Source: Baylisascaris procyonis (taxonomy: Eukaryota > Nematoda > Chromadorea > Rhabditida > Ascarididae). From it: 64,000 nt of DNA. Positions 25,661 to 36,910 of this stretch are shown one piece after another. The stretch spans positions 62,001 through 126,000 of the forward strand of contig JAZARR010000297.1 of assembly GCA_037389465.1 (NCBI GenBank). Direction: 5' to 3'. Position 1 is the stretch's first letter. Each line of letters starts with the position of its first letter. Made by a program: the position numbers and the translations under genes. The notes beneath the pieces were generated by a model. The model had not been told where the DNA came from, ran no database searches, and saw only the letters and a program-made list of their open reading frames with translations.

Positions 25661-27828
25661 TATTATAATTCCATATTGATAACTATGTGTTCAACTACCG
25701 ATATTCGATGATCGTTGTGTTGGTGAATCTTTACATTGTTCATTTTGATTCCTATCTTTTCTTATATGTGATATAACGAAAGCGATCGAAACGGCGGAAA
25801 TGGCTGTTTGATGGATTTGCATTTCATTACCGTTATATTTTATATTGTTTGTTCACACATCATTTTTCTATAATATGCCAGTTTCATTCAGCGGTGGTCG
25901 TCGTTCTGTTCCAGGGAAAGTAGAGTTGAGTTTCTTATTTGGAAGGGCAAGAGGGGAAAGCGATGAATATGGGAGGATAATAGGTGATTAAGCGACGCAA
26001 AAGTTGAAAGAGGGGGGCAATAGCTGAATGTTTTATAAGCATGAGCATTCCATATCGATGGACGGAAAGGCTTGAGCTTTCAGTCAGTATTCATTTGAAA
26101 ATTCGTATATCAAATTTTAGGCCTTAGCGATTAAAATCCCCAAAGCATTTATTTTAAAATTTAATGTTTTTAATACGTTGCCAATTTTTGGTGGATTGTA
26201 TATGTGATTATTGAGTCGCAGATTTGTTAAGTATTTTAAAATCCGCCTCAAAGGATTATGGGCTTCGGATAACGATATGTAATAAGAAGGAAAAATAGGT
26301 CTTTTGAAGGTATGGGAAAAACACCTTCGAGAGGTACCAGATACTCTAGTTTGTTATGGATTTCGTAAATTTTTGCAAGTTTTTCCATCTCACTGATTAT
26401 ATCAGCGTGTTATCAGTATTTCTTATCAGTATCTCATCTATTCTCATTCAATTGTTTGATATTATAATCGGCTTAATTGTTTCTTCTATCATTTCGATTT
26501 TATCTGTAAATTGAGGTTTAATTTTCCGTTGAATAATAAAAAAAATTTTTTTTTTCGTTGCGATTGCAATTATTGCAAATGTTTGCAATCATCTTCATTT
26601 ATTGTATATTCATTCATGAAATATAATTAATTTAATTTTATGCAAAATCTTATAATTGAATTTTTAAAAATTTTCAAAATAACGTCAAAACTTGAAATTG
26701 AGCTTTAACGTGGTTAGTAGTTACCGCCACTTTTTAATATTATATTTAAGATGCCTAAATTATAGCATTATCCCATTATCTCGGCTATGATATGGCGCCA
26801 AACAATGCAATGTGACCTTCTGCATTAGCCGGCTAGATCTTCCCTTCAACCAAACGGAGCAATACGTCACTAGTGGTGGAGCGTGGACGGAGTCGGAGCT
26901 TTTGTACGGATGTGCTACCGTTGTACTATACAGGGGTGAGTTCTAGTGGGAAAGATGGTTTCATTTCCTTCTTTCGAATTATCAATTTCTGAAGAGAGTA
27001 TCAGCGTTACAGCATATTTTCTAGACGATAAGGGAACGGGTGAAACTTTTTCCACTCCGATTTTTTGGTAAAATTCCAAACAGAAATTACAGTACTTGAA
27101 TTATCGTTTTAGAAACCAATCTCAAGCAAGCACTACTTTGATCCATATTTCGAACGTATCATCGGCATCGAACAATGAATGAAAATCCAAAACTTTCAAC
27201 CAATCTTTTATGAACCAAGACACCTTTGTAGAGGTATAATACCTTTATGGAGATCACAAAGACTCTCTTGAATCGAATATTTCTATAACGTTTACAAATA
27301 GGACACTCAATTATGCGTTTAAAATCCAAGAAAATATAAAAACAATGACAGAGTATACGATCAGCTTGCTTCACTTTTTCAATATATTCGCTTACAGTAC
27401 AATCTATTTACTTTAGGAAAGGAAACGGTAACACTTAAGCACATATACAAAATCAATAGCACGGTCAATCTGAATCGTTCATACTACTGTTACAGTAATT
27501 CAATTCAACAACCTCGTTGGCCATTGAATTGGTATTGCGGTAGCGAAAATTATATATGAGACGCAGGCCTTTAATCTACTCTACAATAATTGCATCATGT
27601 CCGTCTATCTGTCCGTCTGTCTGTCTGTCTGTCTGTCTGAGTTCTCAGCAGTTTTTGAATACTGATTGAAATGATCGAGGAAAAAAATGTTATGCAAATT
27701 CATTTGCATTCTAATTATATAGTTAAATTTTAATCTAATTAACCTGTGAGCAACAATTACTTGATGAAATTTCCACAGTTAGCCTCTTTTCAAATTTTAT
27801 TTCAATCAATCCATCCAAAAAGAAGGAT
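25661..27828. other. Intergenic region, no gene seen
   Basis: This stretch holds the 3' flank of the GAS8-like gene and AT-rich DNA. A GC-richer patch at about 26790-26940 contains a tRNA-like box pair on the minus strand (see findings). A (CTGT)n tract lies at about 27606-27640. No exon is supported. Confidence 0.5.
27604..27641. repeat. (GTCT)n microsatellite
   Basis: Tandem GTCT/CTGT units, reverse-complement type of the ACAG tracts seen elsewhere in the window. Confidence 0.9.
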
Positions 27829-27835
27829 GTGGCCT

Positions 27836-28320
27836 GCGAAAGATACGGGTGCGAATCAGTGCAGATGCGAAAGGTATGGGTGCGAATGGGCAGAGGTGCG
27901 AAAGATACGGGTGCGAATCAGTGCAGATGCGAAAGGTACGGGTGGGAATCGGTAGAGGTGCGAAAGATACGGGTGCGAATCAGTGCAGATGCGAAAGGTA
28001 CGGGTGCGAGTCAGTGCAGATGCGAAAGGTACGGGTGCGAATCAGTGCACATGCGAAAGGTACGGGTGCGAATCAGTGCAGATGCGAAAGGTACGGGTGC
28101 GAATCAGTGCAGATGCGAAAGGTACGGGTGCGAATCGGTGGAGGTGCAAAAGATACAGGTGCGAATCGGTGGAGGTGCAAAAGATACAGGTGCGAATCGG
28201 TGGAGGTGCAAAAGATACAGGTGCGAATCGGTGGAGGTGCAAAAGATACAGGTGCGAATCGGTGGAGGTGCAAAAGATACAGGTGCGAATCGGTAACCCG
28301 TACCTTTCGCATCTGCACCT
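27836..28320 (+). repeat. 31-bp minisatellite, ~15 copies, with inverted terminal unit
   Basis: Tandem 31-bp units with two sequence classes in blocks: first about ten copies with TGCAGATGCGAAAGGTACGG, then about five copies with TGGAGGTGCAAAAGATACAG. Directly after the last copy, 28297-28318 is an inverted copy of the first class. The array lies between the convergent 3' ends of the GAS8-like gene and the membrane-protein gene. Open frames through it in several frames reflect a stop-free unit. Confidence 0.97.
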
Positions 28321-28678
28321 TTCTAGGATGGTGTTCATCCACTTTAGAGGCTGTTTAAAACATGCAGAAAATCAAGCTTCTGCGGCATGCTGCATAATAT
28401 ATGCAATTAATCTAATCTACACCACTTAGTAAGGTTTAAAATTTTTGATCGTTGCTTCAACATTCATCAGCCGAAAAATATCATTGATGAGCACTTCGTT
28501 GAATTTGTATTGCGCAACGAAAGAAACCCATTTTTTAATTACTTATTTACTAATTTACTTTGCAGTAACAATATAGCAACAATATTACTATATAAAAGAA
28601 TATTCATTGAAATTTAAAACCGATTCATAATTTTTGATGACCAAATTAAAGAACAAATACAAATAAATCTATTGATTT

Positions 28679-30331
28679 TTATTTTTTAACTGTAAATACT
28701 TTATTATTATCAATTCCATGAAGGGTTTCATAATTCGGATCATTAACATCCGCCATTGCCGCAAATGCTGGTGGACGTATCTCTAAATTTATATTATTTT
28801 CCATATTTCTTTCATTTTTTATCATTTCCGGATTTGCACCTTTTTTCGTTATAAATATTCGATTATTATCCAATCCTTGAAGTGTCGCATAATTTGGATC
28901 ATTAACATCAACGATTGCACCAATTGCTGGTGCACGTATTTCTAAATTTCTATTACCATCAGCACCAATTTCATCCGGTTTCTTTATAGGTAATTCGTTA
29001 GCATCACCGATCGCAATAAATGTTGGTGATTTTCTCTTCATAATCGGATTATTTTCAATATGTGCTTCATCTTGAGTTGGATCTGGTCTTATTTCCGCCG
29101 TCTCATTCGGTAATGATCGTGCTTTTAATGGTTTCTTTAAATCCAATGCTAATGGTGGTGTTTCACCACCATAACATTCATAGCCTTCGTCTAAACTCTT
29201 CTTTTGAATTGGTTCATTATTATTTCCTTTTTTCTGAATATTTCTTTCATTTTCAGTAGCTTTTTTCGGAATATTTTCATATTCTTGTGCAACATTTGCT
29301 TTATTACCGAAAATATCGTTCTTTATTTCATGCATTGTATCGTATTGTGCTTCACTAGCCGCATTAATACTCTCATTTAATAGCATACGCTCATCGTTAG
29401 CAATATCCTCCACTGCTTTTTGACGTTCCTCTTTAATTATCTCATAATTAGCGCCAACCATCTGGCACATCTTTATTAATAATGCTTCAGGTAATTGCCT
29501 TGTTCCAAGTCGTGCTTCAAGTGCATTCACTTTCTCATTGAGTAATATTAAACGTCGATTGATACTTAATCGTTGAAATGAAACAATCCAAATCGAAATT
29601 AGCAAACAAGTTGTCGCTAAAATAGTAGCAATAATTGATGAACTTATCAACATAAGTCGAAAATTTTCAAATCTCTCCTTATTTCCGTTCTCACTTTCGG
29701 ACACAGGTGGATTCGCTTGTTGCTGTCTATTTATTTTATTATTTTGTATATTCGATTGATCTTTATTCATTTTTTTAAATTTTTTTGAATTCTTCATCGA
29801 TGTCGATATCAATCGAATTTCATCGTTTTGTTGTATTTGTTGATCGTCGTCATTGAAGTTGATATTTTCTTTCAACCGATTATATAATCTTTTCACTCTA
29901 CTATTGATGATATTTGAATCATTCATATTTTCTCTGATAAATTCTTCATTTCCTTCTGGATTAGCGATACTCTTCTCGAGCTTTGAATATAGTTTAGATT
30001 CTTTAAGTTCACTTACTGCTTCGTCATTTTTTAAATCGTTTCGCATAGCAAGAGCAATCTTTTCCCGAGAATATTTCCCACTGCTGGAGTCGATATGCGA
30101 CGAGTGAAGTGTTGCTGCTCCCAAATGACTCCAGAATAACGTCAACGATAACGCAAATAGAGTCGGATTATGTGCCCATGAGTATGATCGCATACCGACC
30201 ATCCTTGATGTGCACAAAAACATTCGACAAATAAAACTCTTCCATATCCGCTTAGGCTTCATCCACACAACGAAAAGCACTTCAAATTTATGCATATATG
30301 CAAATAATTTAGCACTCAAGAAAATATGCAA
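28679..30331 (-). CDS. Single-pass membrane protein with repeated DPNYxTL tail, unknown function
   Basis: A single open frame of up to 550 codons, uninterrupted by introns. The most likely start is the ATG at 30202 (MVGMRSYSW), because a CACATCAAG acceptor ends 1 nt before it and a signal-like hydrophobic core (FALSLTLFWSHLGAA) follows. Numbering from 30331, the signal core is about 59-73 and a charged, Asn/Gln-rich ectodomain spans 75-224. A furin-like R-V-K-R lies at 145-148, a transmembrane helix at 225-252 and an acidic-basic tail at 253-550. The tail ends in two copies of a 53-residue repeat containing NLEIRxPAxxA and DVNDPNYxTL (Tyr 481 and 534), plus a weaker third copy near 436-446. 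YATL and YETL fit the YxxPhi sorting signal or a tyrosine-phosphorylation motif. I recall similar DPNYxTL tails in nematode proteins but cannot verify this. Its stop codon overlaps an AATAAA. Confidence 0.85.
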   Translation of the reverse strand: MHIFLSAKLFAYMHKFEVLFVVWMKPKRIWKSFICRMFLCTSRMVGMRSYSWAHNPTLFALSLTLFWSHLGAATLHSSHIDSSSGKYSREKIALAMRNDLKNDEAVSELKESKLYSKLEKSIANPEGNEEFIRENMNDSNIINSRVKRLYNRLKENINFNDDDQQIQQNDEIRLISTSMKNSKKFKKMNKDQSNIQNNKINRQQQANPPVSESENGNKERFENFRLMLISSSIIATILATTCLLISIWIVSFQRLSINRRLILLNEKVNALEARLGTRQLPEALLIKMCQMVGANYEIIKEERQKAVEDIANDERMLLNESINAASEAQYDTMHEIKNDIFGNKANVAQEYENIPKKATENERNIQKKGNNNEPIQKKSLDEGYECYGGETPPLALDLKKPLKARSLPNETAEIRPDPTQDEAHIENNPIMKRKSPTFIAIGDANELPIKKPDEIGADGNRNLEIRAPAIGAIVDVNDPNYATLQGLDNNRIFITKKGANPEMIKNERNMENNINLEIRPPAFAAMADVNDPNYETLHGIDNNKVFTVKK

Positions 30332-30713
30332 ATTCGTTTATGCAAATTATGAGTGCTCGTAAAATTTTCGGCAAAGAATTCGCTATTTTCCAAGCGGAAT
30401 AATGCGAAATGACAATTCGACTGATTCAAAATGCGCGAAACGTTTCGAACACCTTAAATGTGTTTGTAATCCGTTTGTTGTTAATGGGCCAAATTTAATT
30501 TTAATAGAGAAGTTCATCCTACTCTCTAATCTACTCATATATTCGCTCTTCTTTAGATCTTTGTTTGAGTTTAATCTATCTAAGTTGTTAAATCACTAAT
30601 TAAAGAAATGAAATTTTTAGAATTTGAAATTTTTAGATTCAAAACAGATAGATTGGCAATATTTGAATGAGAATTAAACCTTGCAACGAAAACAAATCAA
30701 CGTTTACAAAGCG

Positions 30714-30725
30714 AATGACGTCATT
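30714..30725. promoter_or_regulatory. CRE-like palindrome AATGACGTCATT
   Basis: A perfect 12-bp palindrome containing the full TGACGTCA ATF/CREB consensus, about 0.4-0.5 kb upstream of the start of the minus-strand membrane-protein gene. A chance match is possible. Confidence 0.35.
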
Positions 30726-31950
30726 TTGAGGCGAACGCAGAGATGCACGCGATGAGAGAGAGAGAGAGAGAGAGTGGAATTACCACGGCAACTAATGATT
30801 CCAATTTTCTATAACTTTTTTTTTTTTTTGCAATAATTTTGGAGGATGGGATTTGAGAGGCTATTGGTCGGTAAAGATAGGCATAAATGAAAATGGATGG
30901 TAAAACGATTTCAGTAGAGTTTGAAGTGAGGTGAAGGGGGGGGGTATATTTTGAGCAAAATTCTAGAATTAAATAAATTTTTAAGTAAATAAAACTGTCA
31001 ATTTTTATGGTGGTACCATTCAGTTCTAAATTAAAGTCTAGTAATAGAACCATGGTCCATTAGAACTCGAAATATTTTAATGTTATAAGGAAGCCCCCTT
31101 CCGCTTCCCCTATCCCTTCCGCCCACCGTTCCCCTCCTCACTTGCTTTTATTCCATCAAAAAGGTTGCTTCCGGTTGTGATTTTTTCTCATAGTATATAT
31201 GAAATTTTTATTTTCTTTTAAATAAAAGAACTAAAAAAATAAAATAATTGAAATGAACGATGAACTAAGCAGCAATATTATTAGAGAAATGTTTTGCGAA
31301 AGAATATGTATCGTAAAATATAAGAGTATATTATGCATACTAATACTGATCGATGCCCCTATGAGCGAAGGGGAGGCAATATCTTGGAAATTACTGTATC
31401 TTATTATTGGAAATTTCCTTGACTTATAGCTATGAATTATGTAATTTAATATCACCTTTAATTTACAAAATTATAAAGTTTTTTAAATTTTTGTTTCGTG
31501 TTATATCAATCGGAACGTTGAATTATTTATTTAATAGTGAATAAATTGAAGTGAATGGTGAATTTCGTATAACATACTACCAAACGTTTGGAAATTTAAC
31601 CACTATTTTCTAAAAATTTAATCACTATTTAATCAAAAAATCGGTCGCTAATAGATAAAATTTAATCATTAGTTTAATCGTGCTAGCAGAAATTTACCAT
31701 CATCTTTGAACTATTTTAGTATTAATAGTAAGGTATTATCTCTATTTTAATTTAGATCCTATTTTATCTCCATTGTAGAAAGTATATCTTAGGGGTTTTT
31801 TGTATAATTAACTGCTATTTGATTCGTCTGTATATCAGAACATCTTGAATGGTAATATCATTGCCAAAGTGGTTATATAATAAAGGTGGACTATGTGTTA
31901 TAAAAGTTTCGAGAGCATATATATATATATATGTATATACCTGTATATCC

Positions 31951-31952
31951 GT

Positions 31953-31998
<46 letters not shown>

Positions 31999-32036
31999 TT
32001 TGTTTACTTTATTTATTTGTTTATTTATTTATTTAT
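31951..32036. repeat. (TTTA)n microsatellite
   Basis: Long TTTA tract with some interruptions, preceded by a short TA tract at 31917-31931. Confidence 0.9.
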
Positions 32037-32303
32037 TCATCTGTTTATTTACTTGCAAATGCATTGAAATAATAAAGAAAACATAGAAAAAATTAAACTG
32101 ATCTTGGCAGGAATGCTCAAATTTCTCTCGAAACGATTTTTTTTTTAAAATCACTGAGATTGAGATAAGAATAACTTCAATGTTATTTCCTTAAGGGTCA
32201 TTGTTTATATTTGCTCTCATGTAGGATTGTCGTGTTCTCCTATTTAAGTTCGCTCGTAAATATTGTATGGGAATAATATTACATAAACTTAGCACAAGTG
32301 TCG

Positions 32304-35300
32304 AGGCTATTGCATTTCGTTGCAAATTTGTTAAGGCTATTGCATTTCGTTGCAAATTTGTTAAGGCTATTGCATTTCGTTGCAAACTTGTTAAGGCTAT
32401 TGCATTTCGTTGCAAATTTGTTAAGGCTATTGCATTTCGTTGCAAATTTGTTAAGGCTATTGCATTTCGTTGCAAATTTGTTAAGGCTATTGCATTTCGT
32501 TGCAAATTTGTTAAGGCTATTGCATTTCGTTGCAAATTTGTTAAGGCTATTGCATTTCGTTGCAAATTTGTTAAGGCTATTGCATTTCGTTGCAAATTTG
32601 TTAAGGCTATTGCATTTCGTTGCAAATTTGTTAAGGCTATTGCATTTCGTTGCAAATTTGTTAAGGCTATTGCATTTCGTTGCAAATTTGTTAAGGCTAT
32701 TGCATTTCGTTGCAAATTTGTTAAGGCTATTGCATTTCGTTGCAAATTTGTTAAGGCTATTGCATTTCGTTGCAAATTTGTTAAGGCTATTGCATTTCGT
32801 TGCAAATTTGTTAAGGCTATTGCATTTCGTTGCAAATTTGTTAAGGCTATTGCATTTCGTTGCAAATTTGTTAAGGCTATTGCATTTCGTTGCAAACTTG
32901 TTGAGGCTATTGCATTTCGTTGCAAATTTGTTAAGGCTATTGCATTTCGTTGCAAATTTGTTAAGGCTATTGCATTTCGTTGCAAATTTGTTAAGGCTAT
33001 TGCATTTCGTTGCAAATTTGTTAAGGCTATTGCATTTCGTTGCAAACTTGTTGAGGCTATTGCATTTCGTTGCAAACTTGTTAAGGCTATTGCATTTCGT
33101 TGCAAATTTGTTAAGGCTATTGCATTTCGTTGCAAATTTGTTAAGGCTATTGCATTTCGTTGCAAATTTGTTAAGGCTATTGCATTTCGTTGCAAACTTG
33201 TTGAGGCTATTGCATTTCGTTGCAAACTTGTTAAGGCTATTGCATTTCGTTGCAAATTTGTTAAGGCTATTGCATTTCGTTGCAAACTTGTTGAGGCTAT
33301 TGCATTTCGTTGCAAACTTGTTGAGGCTATTGCATTTCATTGCAAACTTGTTAAGGCTATTGCATTTCGTTGCAAATTTGTTAAGGCTATTGCATTTCGT
33401 TGCAAATTTGTTAAGGCTATTGCATTTCGTTGCAAACTTGTTGAGGCTATTGCATTTCGTTGCAAACTTGTTAAGGCTATTGCATTTCGTTGCAAATTTG
33501 TTAAGGCTATTGCATTTCGTTGCAAACTTGTTGAGGCTATTGCATTTCGTTGCAAACTTGTTAAGGCTATTGCATTTCGTTGCAAATTTGTTAAGGCTAT
33601 TGCATTTCGTTGCAAACTTGTTAAGGCTATTGCATTTCGTTGCAAACTCGTTGAGGCTATTGCATTTCGTTGCAAATTATTGAGGCTATTGCATTTCGTT
33701 GCAAACTTGTTAAGGCTATTGCATTTCGTTGCAAACTTGTTGAGGCTATTGCATTTCGTTGCAAACTTGTTGAGGCTATTGCATTTCGTTGCAAATTATT
33801 GAGGCTATTGCATTTCGTTGCAAACTTGTTAAGGCTATTGCATTTCGTTGCAAACTTGTTAAGGCTATTGCATTTCGTTGCAAACTTGTTAAGGCTATTG
33901 CATTTCGTTGCAAATTATTGAGGCTATTGCATTTCGTTGCAAACTTGTTAAGGCTATTGCATTTCGTTGCAAACTTGTTGAGGCTATTGCATTTCGTTGC
34001 AAATTATTGAGGCTATTGCATTTCGTTGCAAACTTGTTAAGGCTATTGCATTTCGTTGCAAACTTGTTAAGGCTATTGCATTTCGTTGCAAATTATTGAG
34101 GCTATTGCATTTCGTTGCAATCTTGTTAAGGCTATTGCATTTCGTTGCAAACTTGTTGAGGCTATTGCATTTCGTTGCAAACTTGTTAAGGCTATTGCAT
34201 TTCGTTGCAAACTTGTTAAGGCTATTGCATTTCGTTGCAAATTTGTTAAGGCTATTGCATTTCGTTGCAAATTTGTTAAGGCTATTGCATTTTGTTGCAA
34301 ATTTGTTAAGGCTATTGCATTTCGTTGCAAACTTGTTAAGGCTATTGCATTTCGTTGCAAACTTGTTGAGGCTATTGCATTTCGTTGCAAATTATTGAGG
34401 CTATTGCATTTCGTTGCAAACTTGTTAAGGCTATTGCATTTCGTTGCAAACTTGTTAAGGCTATTGCATTTCGTTGCAAACTTGTTAAGGCTATTGCATT
34501 TCGTTGCAAATTATTGAGGCTATTGCATTTCGTTGCAAACTTGTTAAGGCTATTGCATTTCGTTGCAAACTTGTTAAGGCTATTGCATTTCGTTGCAAAC
34601 TTGTTAAGGCTATTGCATTTCGTTGCAAACTTGTTAAGGCTATTGCATTTCGTTGCAAATTTGTTAAGGCTATTGCATTTCGTTGCAAACTTGTTAAGGC
34701 TATTGCATTTCGTTGCAAACTTGTTAAGGCTATTGCATTTCGTTGCAAACTTGTTAAGGCTATTGCATTTCGTTGCAAATTTGTTAAGGCTATTGCATTT
34801 CGTTGCAAACTTGTTGAGGCTATTGCATTTCGTTGCAAACTTGTTAAGGCTATTGCATTTCGTTGCAAACTTGTTGAGGCTATTGCATTTCGTTGCAAAC
34901 TTGTTAAGGCTATTGCATTTCGTTGCAAACTTGTTGAGGCTATTGCATTTCGTTGCAAATTTGTTAAGGCTATTGCATTTCGTTGCAAACTTGTTAAGGC
35001 TATTGCATTTCGTTGCAAAGTTGTTAAGGCTATTGCATTTCGTTGCAAATTTGTTAAGGCTATTGCATTTCGTTGCAAACTTGTTAAGGCTATTGCATTT
35101 CGTTGCAAACTTGTTAAGGCTATTGCATTTCGTTGCAAACTTGTTAAGGCTATTGCATTTCGTTGCAAATTTGTTAAGGCTATTGCATTTCGTTGCAAAC
35201 TTGTTGAGGCTATTGCATTTCGTTGCAAATTTGTTAAGGCTATTGCATTTCGTTGCAAACTTGTTAAGGCTATTGCATTTCGTTGCAAACTTGTTAAGGC

Positions 35301-35640
35301 TATTGCATTTCGTTGCAAATTTGTTAAGGCTATTGCATTTCGTTGCAAACTTGTTAAGGCTATTGCATTTCTTTGCAAACTTGTTAAGGCTATTGCATTT
35401 CGTTGCAAACTTGTTAAGGCTATTGCATTTCGTTGCAAATTTGTTAAGGCTATTGCATTTCGTTGCAAATTTGTTAAGGCTATTGCATTTCGTTGCAAAT
35501 TTGTTAAGGCTATTGCATTTCGTTGCAAACTTGTTAAGGCTATTGCATTTCGTTGCAAATTTGTTAAGGCTATTGCATTTCGTTGCAAACTTGTTAAGGC
35601 TATTGCATTTCGTTGCAAACTTGTTGAGGCGATTGGATTT
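32304..35640 (+). repeat. 30-bp minisatellite, ~111 copies
   Basis: About 3.3 kb of head-to-tail 30-bp units with core TTGCATTTCGTTGCAA followed by AYTTGTTRAGGCTA. Two positions vary (C/T in AAAYTTG and A/G in GTTRAG). About 16 consecutive units at 32395-32880 are identical, which suggests recent expansion. Seven 29-bp variants with AAATTATTGAG lie between 33.67 and 34.52 kb, spaced about 119, 119, 89, 89, 299 and 119 bp. Each unit has a TTGCA-N6-TGCAA inverted repeat. Because 30 is divisible by 3 and several frames lack stops, 350-510-codon frames appear on both strands; these are artefacts. The array ends about 50 bp before the first INTS3 coding exon. Confidence 0.98.
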
Positions 35641-35671
35641 CATTAGCAAAAATGCTGAGGTTATGACGAAT

Positions 35672-35689
35672 ATTTTCTTTCAGAATCCA
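35672..35689 (+). promoter_or_regulatory. 3' splice (probable spliced-leader) acceptor before INTS3
   Basis: TATTTTCTTTCAG ends at 35683, leaving a 6-nt leader before the ATG at 35690. If it is a trans-splice site, the 30-bp array lies in the INTS3 outron. Confidence 0.6.
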
Positions 35690-36862
35690 ATGGAAGGCTC
35701 TAGTTTACCGAAGAAACAAGGAAAAATTTTGAACTTACTTCCACATGAACAACGCGATGAAATGGAAGAGGTTGTATTTTATCGTTTTAATTTTTTTTTT
35801 AAATTTCTTTAATTATTCCCTCTCTTATTTTTTAATTTATTTTACTTTTTTATTTGCTTTATTTATTTATTTTTTATTTGATTTTTTGATTTGTTATTTA
35901 TTCGATTTGTTTACTGCTTATTACTTCCTAATAATTATAGATGTCGATTTATTTACTAATATTTATTCGTATTTGTTTAGAATGGCATTTTTTTTTAAAA
36001 AATAAAAGAATACCACAAACTAAATATTTATCTTTTTTTTACATTTATATTTTTATAATATCGATTAAGCTTATATAGTAAGTATTCATATTATAAATAA
36101 TAAGAAAAGTGATTAAAAAGTATTTTTATATTTTTTTGTAGAAAGGCAAGTCTGCTATATATAGTCAACTGATTGAACTTTGACCTTTATGTTGCGTGAT
36201 AAAATGTTATATATATTTACATTGAAGTCGAGAAATGAGATGATTGGTATTTGTGATAAGTGAATATTTTATACGCCTGAATTACACTATGAATTCACAT
36301 TTAATTCGTCTCTTCCTTACCTGCCTTTGCTAATGTTCTCTTCCGATTCCACTCTATGCGACACCTTTTCTTTAACTAAAACCCTTGACTCCTGATACGT
36401 CACTAACCTTCTGTTATTTGGTCAACTTGCAGTCATTTTTTGAATTTTTTTTTTCTTTACTTTATTGACAGTCATAACTTTTTTAATGACAGCCTCTCTT
36501 TATAACCAGTATGTGTCCTTAATTAATATTTCAACTTAACCATTGCTAATTTATAAAAGTTGTAGAATAATTGACGAGATACCGTCAATTATTCATATAA
36601 GTTGATCGAGCAATGCTGAATTTGCAGAAGTTGCAGAAATTGGAGAATGGATATGCACTTGTGGTTAGTCGAATCGGAAATTTGCAAGAACGAGAAGCTC
36701 ACGATCAACTACTTCAAGTGGTCGCCGATCAAAAGGTACTTGGCGCATCCGTCTTAACTTTTTTTCGCTCTTTGTATTTAGATATGGGGTAAATTTAAAT
36801 GAATGAATAAATAAATAAATAAGTAAGTAAATAAACAAGTAAACAAATAAATAAATAAATAA

Positions 36863-36910
<48 letters not shown>

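Larger units (their letters stand above)
30332..32303. other. Intergenic region upstream of INTS3, no gene seen
   Basis: This is upstream DNA for the minus-strand membrane-protein gene and the far 5' flank of INTS3. It contains a palindromic CRE-like site at 30714-30725, an (AG)n tract at 30754-30774, a poly-G run at about 30939-30946 and a (TTTA)n tract. No exon is supported. Confidence 0.5.

Noticed and set aside
27829..28429. Several 90-170-codon frames on both strands
   Set aside because: Artefacts of the 31-bp array.
23742..35640. CRISPR array
   Set aside because: Repeats are contiguous with no unique spacers, there are no cas genes, and the genes are clearly eukaryotic with introns.
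32191..35812. Open frames of 350-510 codons on both strands in the 30-bp array
   Set aside because: The repeat period is divisible by 3 and several frames lack stops, so long frames arise automatically. Every copy has the same 10-residue peptide in each frame and there is no codon-level constraint. The only real coding part is the INTS3 first exon at 35690-35770.
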